Source of the DNA: Candidatus Micrarchaeum sp.
Lineage (GTDB): Archaea; SpSt-1190; DYHY01
Reading direction: 5' to 3'
DNA: 64,000 bases
Assembly (NCBI GenBank): GCA_020723935.1
Contig: DYHY01000004.1
Location: forward strand, 10,429-74,428
Part shown: positions 21,121-28,906 of the stretch, one piece after another
Layout: each line of letters opens with the position of its first letter
How positions within the stretch are numbered: position 1 is the first letter of the stretch
Notes under the pieces: model-generated
Told to the model about the DNA's origin: nothing
Database searches by the model: none
What the model saw: the letters and a program-made list of their open reading frames with translations, nothing else
Position numbers and translations under genes: made by a program

Positions 21121-21525
21121 ATGGCGCTCTCCGACACCAAGAAGAAGGCCGCGCGCGAGATGGTCCTCGCGGCCCTGGGGAACAAGGGGAGGGATGGCGC
21201 CAGGTTCTCCGAGCTCTTCTTGATTGCGCGGCGCTCCATCGACCCCTCCGAGCTCAAGCTCCTCCTCTTCGAGATGCAGCTGGCAGGCGAGGTCGAGGAG
21301 ATTGTCCCGACGCTCTTTCGCCTTGCCGACAGGAAGCCGCCGCCAAAGGAGAAGGAGCCCGAGAAGCCGACCTTCAAGTGCAGGATCTGCGGCCTCACCT
21401 ACGCCGACGAGAAGTGGTGGAAGAAGTGCGAGTTGTGGTGCGCGACGCACCCGGCATGCAACCTGCAGATAGGGCAGCACTCGCTCGAGGGCCGCGGCGA
21501 GAAGGAGTCGGACCTGGAGCATTAG
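21121..21525 (+). CDS. HTH-like protein with a Cys/His cluster
   Basis: The 134-aa protein has an N-terminal helical half (1-78) that looks like a winged helix (FSELFLIARRSIDPSELKLLLFEMQLAGEV) and a C-terminal CRICGLTY...CELWCATHPACN segment with five Cys and two His that should bind zinc. A role as a small transcription factor or RNA/DNA-binding protein is likely but not assigned to a family. ATG 21121 lies 30 bases after a TATA-like CTTTTATC. It is followed by non-coding sequence and tRNA-Leu on the other strand. Confidence 0.65.
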   Translation: MALSDTKKKAAREMVLAALGNKGRDGARFSELFLIARRSIDPSELKLLLFEMQLAGEVEEIVPTLFRLADRKPPPKEKEPEKPTFKCRICGLTYADEKWWKKCELWCATHPACNLQIGQHSLEGRGEKESDLEH

Positions 21526-21612
21526 CAGGCACCCGAGGCCGTCCCGAGGGACGGGCGCTTTTCTTCCGAAGAGGATGGAGGGCCCGTTCTTTTCGCAAAA
21601 GAAGGGGGGTTC

Positions 21613-21681
21613 TGGTGCAGGAGGCCGGGCTCCGAAGAGTCCGGTTTTGTTGCACCATCTGAGGATGGTGCAGGAGGCCGG
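21613..21681. repeat. 16-bp direct repeat of the tRNA-Leu 3' end plus hairpins
   Basis: TGGTGCAGGAGGCCGG occurs at 21666-21681, as the tRNA-Leu acceptor and CCA, and again at 21613-21628, 53 bp downstream of it. Between them lie two hairpins on the minus strand: TGCACCATC-ctca-GATGGTGCA, which uses the CCA end of the tRNA itself, and CCGGACTC-tt-CGGAGCCCGG, which leads straight into the second copy. Confidence 0.85.
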
Positions 21682-21752
21682 ATTCGAACCGACGAACCCT
21701 CTAGGGGAGCAGATCTTGAGTCTGCCGCGTTTGACCGCTCCGCCACTCCTGC
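21666..21752 (-). tRNA. tRNA-Leu (CAA)
   Basis: Acceptor GCAGGAG (21752-21746) pairs with CTCCTGC; anticodon stem GCAGA/TCTGC encloses CTCAAGA, anticodon CAA; a long variable arm (CCCCTAGAGGG) marks it as class II. The 3' ACCA is encoded (21669-21666). No intron is seen. Confidence 0.93.
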
Positions 21753-21784
21753 GAAGGAGAGGCCGGCGCGACTCATTTAAAACC

Positions 21785-22257
21785 CTTGCATGGCTTTCCG
21801 AAAAGAGGGGAGAGCGAGACCAGGGCAGACCTGTCCGCGAGAAAGACGAAGGCGCTTGTCGCGATTTCCGAAGAGCTCTCGCGCGCGCCGGCGTCGAGAA
21901 GTGGTGCCTCATAGGGAGTTGCGCCCTCTTCGCGCGCGGCGTGACGCAGAAGGAGCCAAACGATATCGACATCCTGACCGACCTCCCGGGGGCAAGGACT
22001 GCCGGGCGCGCCCTCGCCGGGATGGTCGTGTCTTCCAAGGAAACTCCAAAAGAAGGCGCCCAGCCGCTCATGCTTTCCGTCGTCCTGTTGATCGGGGGCT
22101 GCGAGGTCGAGATCATCGGCGAGGAGCCTGCGCCGGACCTGTCGCATCTGGAATGGATCGCTGCGGGAGGGGGCCGGTCGTCCCGCTCCGGCCGGCAGAG
22201 GAGGAGCTGGCCCTCTATGAGCGGCTCGGGAGGGGGGAGCGCGTCGGGGAGATTAGA
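21785..22257 (+). pseudogene. nucleotidyltransferase-like gene, copy A, broken
   Basis: Reading needs three frames. TTG 21785 gives DLSARKTKALVAISEEL; after a shift near 21879-21890 a second frame reads GVEKWCLIGSCALFARGV and PNDIDILTD to EWIAAGG; after the five-G run at 22169-22173 a third reads PVVPLRPAEEELALYERLG. IGS-x10-20-DIDI is the signature of minimal nucleotidyltransferase-fold proteins such as those in toxin-antitoxin and resistance genes. A TATA box (CATTTAAAAC, 21773-21782) precedes it. The end is not defined because copy B continues in the third frame. Multiple breaks argue for a dead gene or poor local sequence. Confidence 0.5.
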
Positions 22258-22731
22258 GTGTGGCTCGCCCGCGCGAGGGTGTGGGCCCTGAAGCTGGTCT
22301 GCGCGAGGCTTGGGGGGTTGGGAATAAGGTGGGCGCTCGTGGGAAGCAGCGGCCTCGCGCTGCGGGGCGTGGACGTTGAGCCGCACGACATCGACATCCT
22401 CACGGACGAGGGTGGGGCATACGGAATTGACCGGCTGCTCTCCGAATTTTCTCCGTCCGCAAGGTCTCGTTCTCCGAGACCACCCGGTTCAGGTCGCACT
22501 TCAGGGAGCTGAGGATGGACGGCGTCAAGGTCGAGATTATAGGGGATCTCCGGACGCGGGAGCCTGGCGGAAAGTGGTCCGAAATCGGGGACCTCTCCAA
22601 GGGCATGCAGGAGGGCGCTCCTCGCGGACAAGACGAGGGTTCCCGTGAGGCCCTTTGAGTCCTACCTGCGGATGAGGCGAAAGGAAACGACGGAAGCTAT
22701 AACGTGCAGGCTCTCTAGGAGCTCCGGTTGA
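22258..22731 (+). pseudogene. nucleotidyltransferase-like gene, copy B, broken
   Basis: A tandem relative of copy A: GIRWALVGSSGLALRGVD then PHDIDILTD match its IGS and DIDILTD motifs. From GTG 22258 the frame is good to LLSEF (about 22448), then a second frame reads VRKVSFSETTRFRSHF, MDGVKVEIIGDL and SKGMQEG, and after about 22614 a third gives LLADKTRVPVRPFESYL to TGA 22731. The end overlaps the convergent coiled-coil gene by 17 bases. Two broken copies side by side point to decay after duplication, though uncorrected sequence error would look the same. Confidence 0.5.
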
Positions 22732-23419
22732 GCTTGTTTATCTCCTCGCGGATCTTCCTTATCCTGTCTTCTATTCCGTCTATCTCCTCGGGAGCCATCT
22801 TCTTGACCGACTCGTAGCGCGAGCCGCTCACCCGCTCCTGCACGTCCTCGAGGCGGCCGAGGATCTTGTCCAGCTTTATCTGCGAGCGCTCGAGCTCCTT
22901 CATCAGGCCGTCGAGGATCGAGACCGAGTCAAGCTGCACCTCGCGCACGAGGCTGAAGACCTCCGCGAGGTTCTTGATGTTGTTCATCGTCGCCTTCATG
23001 TCGGAGAGCTCGGTGAGTATCTCCTCGTACTTGTCGATCTTGACGAACACCGGGGCGTCCGGGTTGCTCGCGACGACCGTCGGCTGTAGGTCGCGCTCCG
23101 TCGAGTCGCGCTGGACCTGCACTATGACCGGCTGCCGCTCGGGAGGATACATCTGCTGGGACATCTGCTGCTGGAACTGCGGCTGCTGCGGCTGCGGGGG
23201 CTGGGGCGCGGGCCTGGGGGCCTGCTGCTGGGTGACGACGTGCACCGTGACGGGGACGGGAGGAGTGTAGTTGGACGGAAGAGAGGCCGCCCTCTGAGGG
23301 GGCATCCAGCCGGGGCTTGCGGGCTGCTGCTGGGGCATCCCCAGGGGCGATTTTAGCGGTACCGTCTGGGGCTGCATGGAATTCGCGGCCGTCGGCTTGG
23401 GTTTCGTGAATATTCCCAT
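22715..23419 (-). CDS. Pro/Gln-rich coiled-coil protein
   Basis: The 234-aa cytosolic protein has an N-terminal half rich in Pro and Gln (about 15-105; PQPPQPQQPQFQQQ), then VFVKIDKYEEILTELSDM and a conserved-looking helical C-terminus (LAEVFSLVREVQLDSVSILD, then RIRKIREEINKL). Similar archaeal proteins with the V-K-I-D-K-Y-x-E-I core exist but have no known role, as I recall. ATG 23419 (MGIFTKPKP) is chosen; GTG 23434 is open in frame, and a TATA box (CTTTTTAAAG, about 23470-23479) suits either. It is upstream of nothing on its strand but the broken genes, which lie on the other strand. Confidence 0.65.
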   Translation of the reverse strand: MGIFTKPKPTAANSMQPQTVPLKSPLGMPQQQPASPGWMPPQRAASLPSNYTPPVPVTVHVVTQQQAPRPAPQPPQPQQPQFQQQMSQQMYPPERQPVIVQVQRDSTERDLQPTVVASNPDAPVFVKIDKYEEILTELSDMKATMNNIKNLAEVFSLVREVQLDSVSILDGLMKELERSQIKLDKILGRLEDVQERVSGSRYESVKKMAPEEIDGIEDRIRKIREEINKLNRSS

Positions 23420-23499
23420 TGCGTATAGTTTCACTCCACTTGGTGGTGACAGGATGGAGGGCGACTTTCTTTAAAAAGGTTCTTTATCCGGCGGGCCCC

Positions 23500-26127
23500 C
23501 TAGACAAGGAAGCTCACGTATCCCTTGCGCCCGGCCCATTTCAGGGCTTCGTAGGCGACGAGCACGCTCGAAGCAGTCAGGAACGCGAAGACCCAGTCGA
23601 GGGGGCCAAGGGCGACCGTCCGGAAGATCCTCTGCAGGAACGGGACGTACACTATCAGGACGTGCGCCGACATCAGGACGGCGATGGATGTCACGCCGAC
23701 CCTGTTCGTGAGGATCCCTATCTTGAAGGCGGACTCGTCGAAGGAGCGGCAGTTAAGGACGTTGAAGACCTGGAAGATGGCGAACGTCGTGAAGGCCACG
23801 GTGGTCGCGCGCGTCTGGTCGCCCGCGAGGAAGTAGGCCCAGAATATGGAGAGGGTCCCTAGCGCCATTATCAAGCCCGTTATCGCCATGTTGATCAGCA
23901 TGTTCCTGGATATCAGCGGCTCGCGCATCCCCCTGGGCTTCCTGGACATCAGGTTCCGCGCGCGCGTGGGCTCCAGGCCCAAGGAGAGGGCAGGGGGCCC
24001 GTCGATCGAGAGGTTTATCCACAGGAGCTGGACGGGGAGTATCGGGAGTGGGAGGGAGATGGCGATGCTCAGAAGTATCAGGAGGATCGCGCCGATGTTG
24101 GTCGAGAGCTGGTAGCGGATGAACTTCCTGATGTTCTCGTATATCGCCCGCCCCTCCTCGACGGCCCCCACGATGCTCGCGAAATTGTCCTCTGTGAGGA
24201 CCATCGCAGAGGCCTCCTTCGCCACGTCCGTCCCCGTGAGGCCCATGGAGATCCCGATGTCTGCCTTCCTGAGGGCGGGCGCGTCGTTCACGCCGTCCCC
24301 CGTCATCGCGACGACGTAGTCCTTCTGCTGCAGGGCCTTCACGATCTTGAGCTTGTGCTCGGGCGAGACGCGGGCGTAGATGACCATCTCCTCGACGATG
24401 TCCTCCAGGGACGTGACCTCGTCTATCTCGCGGCCAGTGAGGACCTTGGGCTCCAGGCCCAGGGACTTGGCTATGGCGATCGCCGTGCCGGCGTGGTCGC
24501 CCGTTATCATGACGACCTTTATCCCCGCGCGCATGCACCTCTCTATCGCGCCCTTCACCTCCTCGCGCAGGGGGTCCATCATCGCCTGCAGGCCCACGAA
24601 CACGAGGTTTTCCTCGTGCAGGTGCTCGCCGGGGAAGAGGGGCTTGTATGCGAAACCGAGGATCCTGAGGCCCTCGGAGGAGAAGACGTCGTTCGCCTCC
24701 AGGGCCTCCTTCCTGTGGCGCTCAGTCATCTGGAACTCGCGGCCGCCGTAGAGTATCTTTGTGCACTTGGCTATCACATCGTCGGGCGCGCCCTTGACTA
24801 GGAGCATGGGGTTTGCCCCGAGGAGGTTCACCGTGCTCATGAGCTTCCTCTCGCTCGTGAACTCGAACTCATCTATCCTCTTGAAGACGCGCTCCAGCTC
24901 CTCCTTGTGTATCTCGCCCTTGGCGGCGCTCACGATGAGCGCAATCTCCGTCGGGTCCCCCGAGACCTTGTCGTGGAAGAAGGAGGCGTTGTTGCAGAGG
25001 GCTCCTATCTGGAGGAGCATCTCGAGGGCGGGCGTGCGGTCGCCAAGGATCTTGCCGTGGACGTTGTAGCCCTGGCCTGATACCTCACACGTGCGCCCGT
25101 CGTAGAAGACCTTGGTCACGGTCATCTGGTTCTTCGTGAGGGTCCCCGTCTTGTCCGTGCAGATGACGTTCACGCACCCGAGGGTCTCAATGGACGCGAG
25201 CCTGCGCACGAGGACGTGGCGGTGGACCATCCTCCTTATCCCGACGGCGAAGGTTATCGTCATCACGATGGGCAGGCCCTCGGGGAGCGCGGCGACTATC
25301 ATCGCGACGGATGTGAGGAGGACGTCCAGGAACGGCCACTTCTTGACGAACAGGAGGAAGCCGAAGACGAGGACGGAGAGCGCGAGGATCCCGTAGGAGA
25401 GCTGCTTGCTCATCCTGTCTATGCTCTTCTGGAGGGGCGTGCTCTCGAACTCTATCCCCTCTATGAGCTTGGCGATCTTGCCTATCTCCGTGCGGGGGCC
25501 CGTCTCGACGACGACCGCCGCGGCCCGCCCGGTCGCGACGACCGTGCCCGAATAGGCCATGTTCTTCCTCTCCGCAAGGGGCGTGTCCTTGTGCAGCGTC
25601 TCGGCGTGCTTCCGGGACGGCGACGATTCGCCCGTGAGCGCGGCCTCTAGGACGGAGAAGGAATGATGCTCGGTGATCCTCGCGTCCGCCGGGACGCGGT
25701 CGCCCGTCTCCAGGAATATGATGTCGCCGCGCACGAGCTGGGGTGCCTCTGCTAGCTGCTTGAGGCCGTCGCGCAGGACCTTCACCTTGAGCGCGGACAT
25801 CCTCTTGAGGGCCGCTATCGCGTTCTCGGCGTTCCTCTCCTGCGCGAAGCCTATCACGGCGTTTATGAGGAGAATCAGGGCGATCGCGAGGGACTCGGCC
25901 CGGTCGCCGAGGATGAACGAGAGGACGGATGCGGCGAGGAGCAGGAGGACGGGGAGGCTCTTGAACTGCTCGAGGAAGAGCACTGCGTCGTGGCGGCGCT
26001 TGGCCTCCGCGAGGAGGTTCCTCCCCTCCGCGGAAAGGCGCCTGGAAGCCTCGGCCGACGAGAGCCCCTCCTTCCCGGTCCCAAGCTCCGCAAGGAGGAC
26101 GTCGATGTCCTTCGCATGATGCGACAT
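23500..26127 (-). CDS. P-type ATPase, Ca2+-type (P2A)
   Basis: An intact 875-aa cation pump. It has an N-terminal cation ATPase domain, LTGESSPSRK, M4 with AALPEGLPIVMT, the phosphorylated Asp in [14 protein letters not shown], the nucleotide-binding KGAPDDVI, TGDGVNDAP, and M6 with WINLSIDGPPAL (N-x-x-x-D as in Ca pumps). The short length and PEGLP plus N/D residues fit calcium (or manganese) export rather than H+ or Na+/K+ transport. ATG 26127 follows a TATA-like ATTATTAA about 30 bases upstream. It stands alone. Confidence 0.9.
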   Translation of the reverse strand: MSHHAKDIDVLLAELGTGKEGLSSAEASRRLSAEGRNLLAEAKRRHDAVLFLEQFKSLPVLLLLAASVLSFILGDRAESLAIALILLINAVIGFAQERNAENAIAALKRMSALKVKVLRDGLKQLAEAPQLVRGDIIFLETGDRVPADARITEHHSFSVLEAALTGESSPSRKHAETLHKDTPLAERKNMAYSGTVVATGRAAAVVVETGPRTEIGKIAKLIEGIEFESTPLQKSIDRMSKQLSYGILALSVLVFGFLLFVKKWPFLDVLLTSVAMIVAALPEGLPIVMTITFAVGIRRMVHRHVLVRRLASIETLGCVNVICTDKTGTLTKNQMTVTKVFYDGRTCEVSGQGYNVHGKILGDRTPALEMLLQIGALCNNASFFHDKVSGDPTEIALIVSAAKGEIHKEELERVFKRIDEFEFTSERKLMSTVNLLGANPMLLVKGAPDDVIAKCTKILYGGREFQMTERHRKEALEANDVFSSEGLRILGFAYKPLFPGEHLHEENLVFVGLQAMMDPLREEVKGAIERCMRAGIKVVMITGDHAGTAIAIAKSLGLEPKVLTGREIDEVTSLEDIVEEMVIYARVSPEHKLKIVKALQQKDYVVAMTGDGVNDAPALRKADIGISMGLTGTDVAKEASAMVLTEDNFASIVGAVEEGRAIYENIRKFIRYQLSTNIGAILLILLSIAISLPLPILPVQLLWINLSIDGPPALSLGLEPTRARNLMSRKPRGMREPLISRNMLINMAITGLIMALGTLSIFWAYFLAGDQTRATTVAFTTFAIFQVFNVLNCRSFDESAFKIGILTNRVGVTSIAVLMSAHVLIVYVPFLQRIFRTVALGPLDWVFAFLTASSVLVAYEALKWAGRKGYVSFLV

Positions 26128-26266
26128 TATTGTCGGGAAGGACCCGCAAATCGGCGTTAATAATGGTTTGTTTTGTGGGGAACGGCCGGTGGGCCGACCG
26201 GAAGCGGCCCTCGGACCGCAGAGAAGTCCGCCGATTTCCGGCCAGACCTGTCACTAGTTGAGAAAT

Positions 26267-26479
26267 TGGTGGGGTCGTAGGGATTTGAACCCTAATAAGC
26301 AGGTTTCTCCGAAACCAGCCGGAATCTCAAACCCGCTGTCCTGGCCTCCCGCTTCGAGGCGGGATTGTGCCATTCCTTCCTTTCTTTTCAGTCATCGTCT
26401 CGTGGTCCGCTGACCACTCGACTCTTAGCTCCAAGATTTCCCTGGAGCCTGCCGTAATGCCTAGTTATACGACGACCCC
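26267..26479 (-). tRNA. tRNA-Trp (CCA) with a 137-nt intron
   Basis: Exon 1 (26479-26442) runs from GGGGTCG through the D arm to GCAGG-CTCCAG; exon 2 (26304-26267) is A-CCTGC, T arm TAGGG-TTCAAAT-CCCTA, CGACCCC and an encoded ACCA. The intron, 26305-26441, sits after position 37, the usual archaeal place. The junctions form a textbook bulge-helix-bulge: GCAGG/CCTGC, bulge AAA, CTCC/GGAG, bulge AGG, GAAA/TTTC. The spliced loop CTCCAGA gives anticodon CCA. The intron has hairpins (GTGGTC-agcg-GACCAC; CCCGC-ctcgaa-GCGGG). Many archaeal Trp introns carry a C/D guide RNA; here only a weak box-C-like ATGA followed by CTGA is seen, so I do not claim one. Confidence 0.93.
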
Positions 26480-26504
26480 TTGCTTTGGGTGAGAACCGGG
26501 GAGA

Positions 26505-26517
26505 CTTTATATAAAAC
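26505..26517. promoter_or_regulatory. palindromic TATA box shared by tRNA-Trp and the acyl-CoA synthetase gene
   Basis: CTTTATATAAAAC contains the palindrome TTTATATAAA. It lies about 30 bases before the first base of tRNA-Trp on one strand and about 28 bases before ATG 26545 on the other. Confidence 0.6.
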
Positions 26518-26544
26518 TTGGTGCCGGGGGGAGATGAGGGCAAA

Positions 26545-27930
26545 ATGGCAGAGGCACGGGGAGCGATCAACACCTTCTTTGACCCCAAGACAATAGCGGT
26601 CGTCGGGGTCTCCTCCACTGAGGAGGAAGGGCCGGGCCGGATAATATTCAAGAACCTCTCCTCGGGCTTTCCTGGGAAGGTCTATGCTGTCAACCCCCGG
26701 GCCGCGCAGATAGAGGGGGCGCGCTGCTACCCGTCCGTCGGGGAGATACCCGGGCCCGTCGACCTGTGCGTGATAGCGACGCCCGCCGCGGTCGTCCCGC
26801 AGATACTCGAGGACTGCGGCCGCAAGGGGACGCGCAACGCGATAATAGTGTCCGGCGGCTTCGGCGAGGTCGGGAACACGGACCTGGAGGCGCGCCTCGA
26901 GGAGGCCTCAGTCAAGCACGGGATCAGGATAATAGGCCCAAACTGCCTGGGGATCTACGACTCGCATTCCAAGATAAACGCGTTCTTCCTCCCCAGCTAC
27001 AGGATACGCGTGCCGAAGCCTGGGAACGTCGCGTTCATCAGCCAGAGCGGCGCGGTCGCCGGCGGGGGCCTGGACTGGGCGGCCGCCGAGAACATCGGGA
27101 TCTCCAAGATCGTCTCCTACGGCAACAAGCTGGACGTAGGGGAGTGCGAGATGCTCGAATACCTGGAGCGCGACGACCGCACGAAGGTCATAATGGTGTA
27201 CCTGGAGGGCCTCAAGGACGGGAGGCGGTTCGTGAGGATAGCCCGCAGGGTCTCCAGGAAGAAGCCTATAATAGTCCTCAAGGTCGGGAACACCTCCAGG
27301 GGCGCGGCCGCGGTCAAGAGCCACACCGGGTCCCTCGCGGGCGACTCCAAGGTCTACGCCGGCGCCTTCGCCCAGGCGGGCATCGTCCAGGCGAGGACCC
27401 TGGAGGAGCTCTTCGACTTCGCGAAGGCGTTCTCCCTCCAGCAGCCGGGCGCGGGCCCGCGCGTCCAGGTGATAACTAGCGGCGGGGGCTTCGGCGTCAT
27501 GGGGACGGACGCGATAGAGGAGAACGCTCTCGTCATGGCCGAGATGGGGGAGGAGAGGCGGGCTGCCCTGCGCGCCCAGCTCCCGGCGCATTGCGTGATC
27601 GTAAACCCGCTGGACGTCACGGGGGACTCGGACGCCGAAAGGTACAAGCTCGCGACGGACGCGGCGATAGATGACCCTGCGGTCGACGCGATCCTCCTGA
27701 TCTTCCTCTTCCAGCTCCCGAAGCTCTCGACGGAGGTCGTGAAGATAATGGCCCTCGCCGACAGGCGCACCGACAAGCCGATAGTCGCCGTCGCGATAGG
27801 GTCGGAATTCACGCACCTGCACCGGGTCACGATGGAAGCCGAGGGGATCCCGGTCTACGACACGCCCGAGCGGGCGGTGCGCGCGATGAAGGCGCTCGTC
27901 GACGCGGGACGCCTCCGCGCCGCGCCATGA
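26545..27930 (+). CDS. ADP-forming acyl-CoA (acetyl-CoA) synthetase, alpha subunit
   Basis: These enzymes convert acyl-CoA, ADP and phosphate to acid, CoA and ATP, the archaeal way to gain ATP from acetyl-CoA. The 461-aa chain shows the CoA-binding Rossmann start (FFDPKTIAVVGVS), IIGPNCLGI, FISQSGAV, and the phosphorylated His in KSHTGSLAG. Only the alpha part is present; the ATP-grasp beta subunit is not in the window and must be elsewhere. ATG 26545 has GGGGGAGATGAGG upstream; TTG 26518 would overlap the TATA region. It is coupled to the HAD gene by an ATGA overlap. Confidence 0.9.
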   Translation: MAEARGAINTFFDPKTIAVVGVSSTEEEGPGRIIFKNLSSGFPGKVYAVNPRAAQIEGARCYPSVGEIPGPVDLCVIATPAAVVPQILEDCGRKGTRNAIIVSGGFGEVGNTDLEARLEEASVKHGIRIIGPNCLGIYDSHSKINAFFLPSYRIRVPKPGNVAFISQSGAVAGGGLDWAAAENIGISKIVSYGNKLDVGECEMLEYLERDDRTKVIMVYLEGLKDGRRFVRIARRVSRKKPIIVLKVGNTSRGAAAVKSHTGSLAGDSKVYAGAFAQAGIVQARTLEELFDFAKAFSLQQPGAGPRVQVITSGGGFGVMGTDAIEENALVMAEMGEERRAALRAQLPAHCVIVNPLDVTGDSDAERYKLATDAAIDDPAVDAILLIFLFQLPKLSTEVVKIMALADRRTDKPIVAVAIGSEFTHLHRVTMEAEGIPVYDTPERAVRAMKALVDAGRLRAAP

Positions 27931-28868
27931 CCGCGGGCGTGCCCTGGAACGGGAAGGTCAGGTTCATAATATCGGACGTCGACGAGACCGTCGCCGACGT
28001 CTACAGGAAGGCCTCGCCTAATCTCGTCAAGCGGATAGAGGACGTCCTCTCGGGTGGGCGCTCGATCCTCTTCATATCGGGCCAGGGCAAGGAGGGCATA
28101 CACGAGAGAATTACGGGAATGCTCGAGCCGGCGCTGCGCCAGAGAACCCTCGTCGGCGGATGCCTGGGCGCGGAGGTCTGGGGCTTCGGGGCGGACGGCA
28201 GGTTCCTCGGGCGCCCCCTCTATAGCCTCTACGACGCCCTGACGGGCCAGCAGAAGAGGAAGTGGCGCGAGATCGTGGGCAGGGTGGCTGGCGAGTTCTC
28301 CCTCAGGATCTTCCCGCCGATGCCCTTTGCCGACTTCAAGAAGAAGGCGGGCGGGAACCCGCGGGCAGTCATGCTCGCCGACAGGGGCGCGCAGATAACC
28401 CTCGAGGTCGTGAACAAGAGCCTTGCGCCTGGGATACCCGACATGCGGGTCCCCATCGCTAGGAGGCTCAAGGCGCTTCTGTCCGCGGCGAGGCTCCCCG
28501 TCAGGCCGACGTTCGGCGGGGCGTTCGCCCTAGACATGCGCCTCGCCGGGGCGTCCAAGGGCCTCGCGGTGAGGCGCGTCGTCTCCGACGAGAGGGTCCT
28601 CTCCGCGGTGGGCCTCTCCAGGAGGGAAATCCTCCCTATGCGCGAGCGCGTGGAGGTGTGGGGCGATAGGTTCGAGGGCGGGGGCGTCGATTCGGAGATA
28701 AGCAGGGCCCTTCCGCCGGCGGTCAGGTCAATCGACTTCCGTGCCGAGGACCCGGCTCGCTTCCCAAAGGGGCGAAACATCGTCCTCTGGGACGGGCGGC
28801 GTAGGCTCCACGACGGCCTCCTGCAATACCTCTCCTCCCGGCAGCCGCGAAAAGGGCATATTAATTAA
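27927..28868 (+). CDS. HAD-superfamily hydrolase
   Basis: The 313-aa protein starts with the HAD nucleophile motif ISDVDETVAD (D-x-D), followed by SILFISGQGKEG (motif II Ser) and the cap region; GGAFALDMRLAGASKGLAV looks like the cofactor-type loop with the motif III Lys, and WGDRFEGGGVD near the C-terminus fits motif IV. It resembles the Cof/phosphomannomutase-like HAD phosphatases; the substrate is unknown. It overlaps the acyl-CoA synthetase stop by ATGA, so it is co-transcribed, although no metabolic link is obvious. Confidence 0.75.
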   Translation: MTAGVPWNGKVRFIISDVDETVADVYRKASPNLVKRIEDVLSGGRSILFISGQGKEGIHERITGMLEPALRQRTLVGGCLGAEVWGFGADGRFLGRPLYSLYDALTGQQKRKWREIVGRVAGEFSLRIFPPMPFADFKKKAGGNPRAVMLADRGAQITLEVVNKSLAPGIPDMRVPIARRLKALLSAARLPVRPTFGGAFALDMRLAGASKGLAVRRVVSDERVLSAVGLSRREILPMRERVEVWGDRFEGGGVDSEISRALPPAVRSIDFRAEDPARFPKGRNIVLWDGRRRLHDGLLQYLSSRQPRKGHIN

Positions 28869-28906
28869 CCGGCCCCTCGGGCCACCCGGGCAAGGGAAAG
28901 AGAAGT

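Noticed and set aside
26305-26441. Box C/D guide RNA within the tRNA-Trp intron
   Set aside because: Only one weak C-like box adjoining a CTGA was found, without a guide-length spacing, so the claim is not supported by eye.
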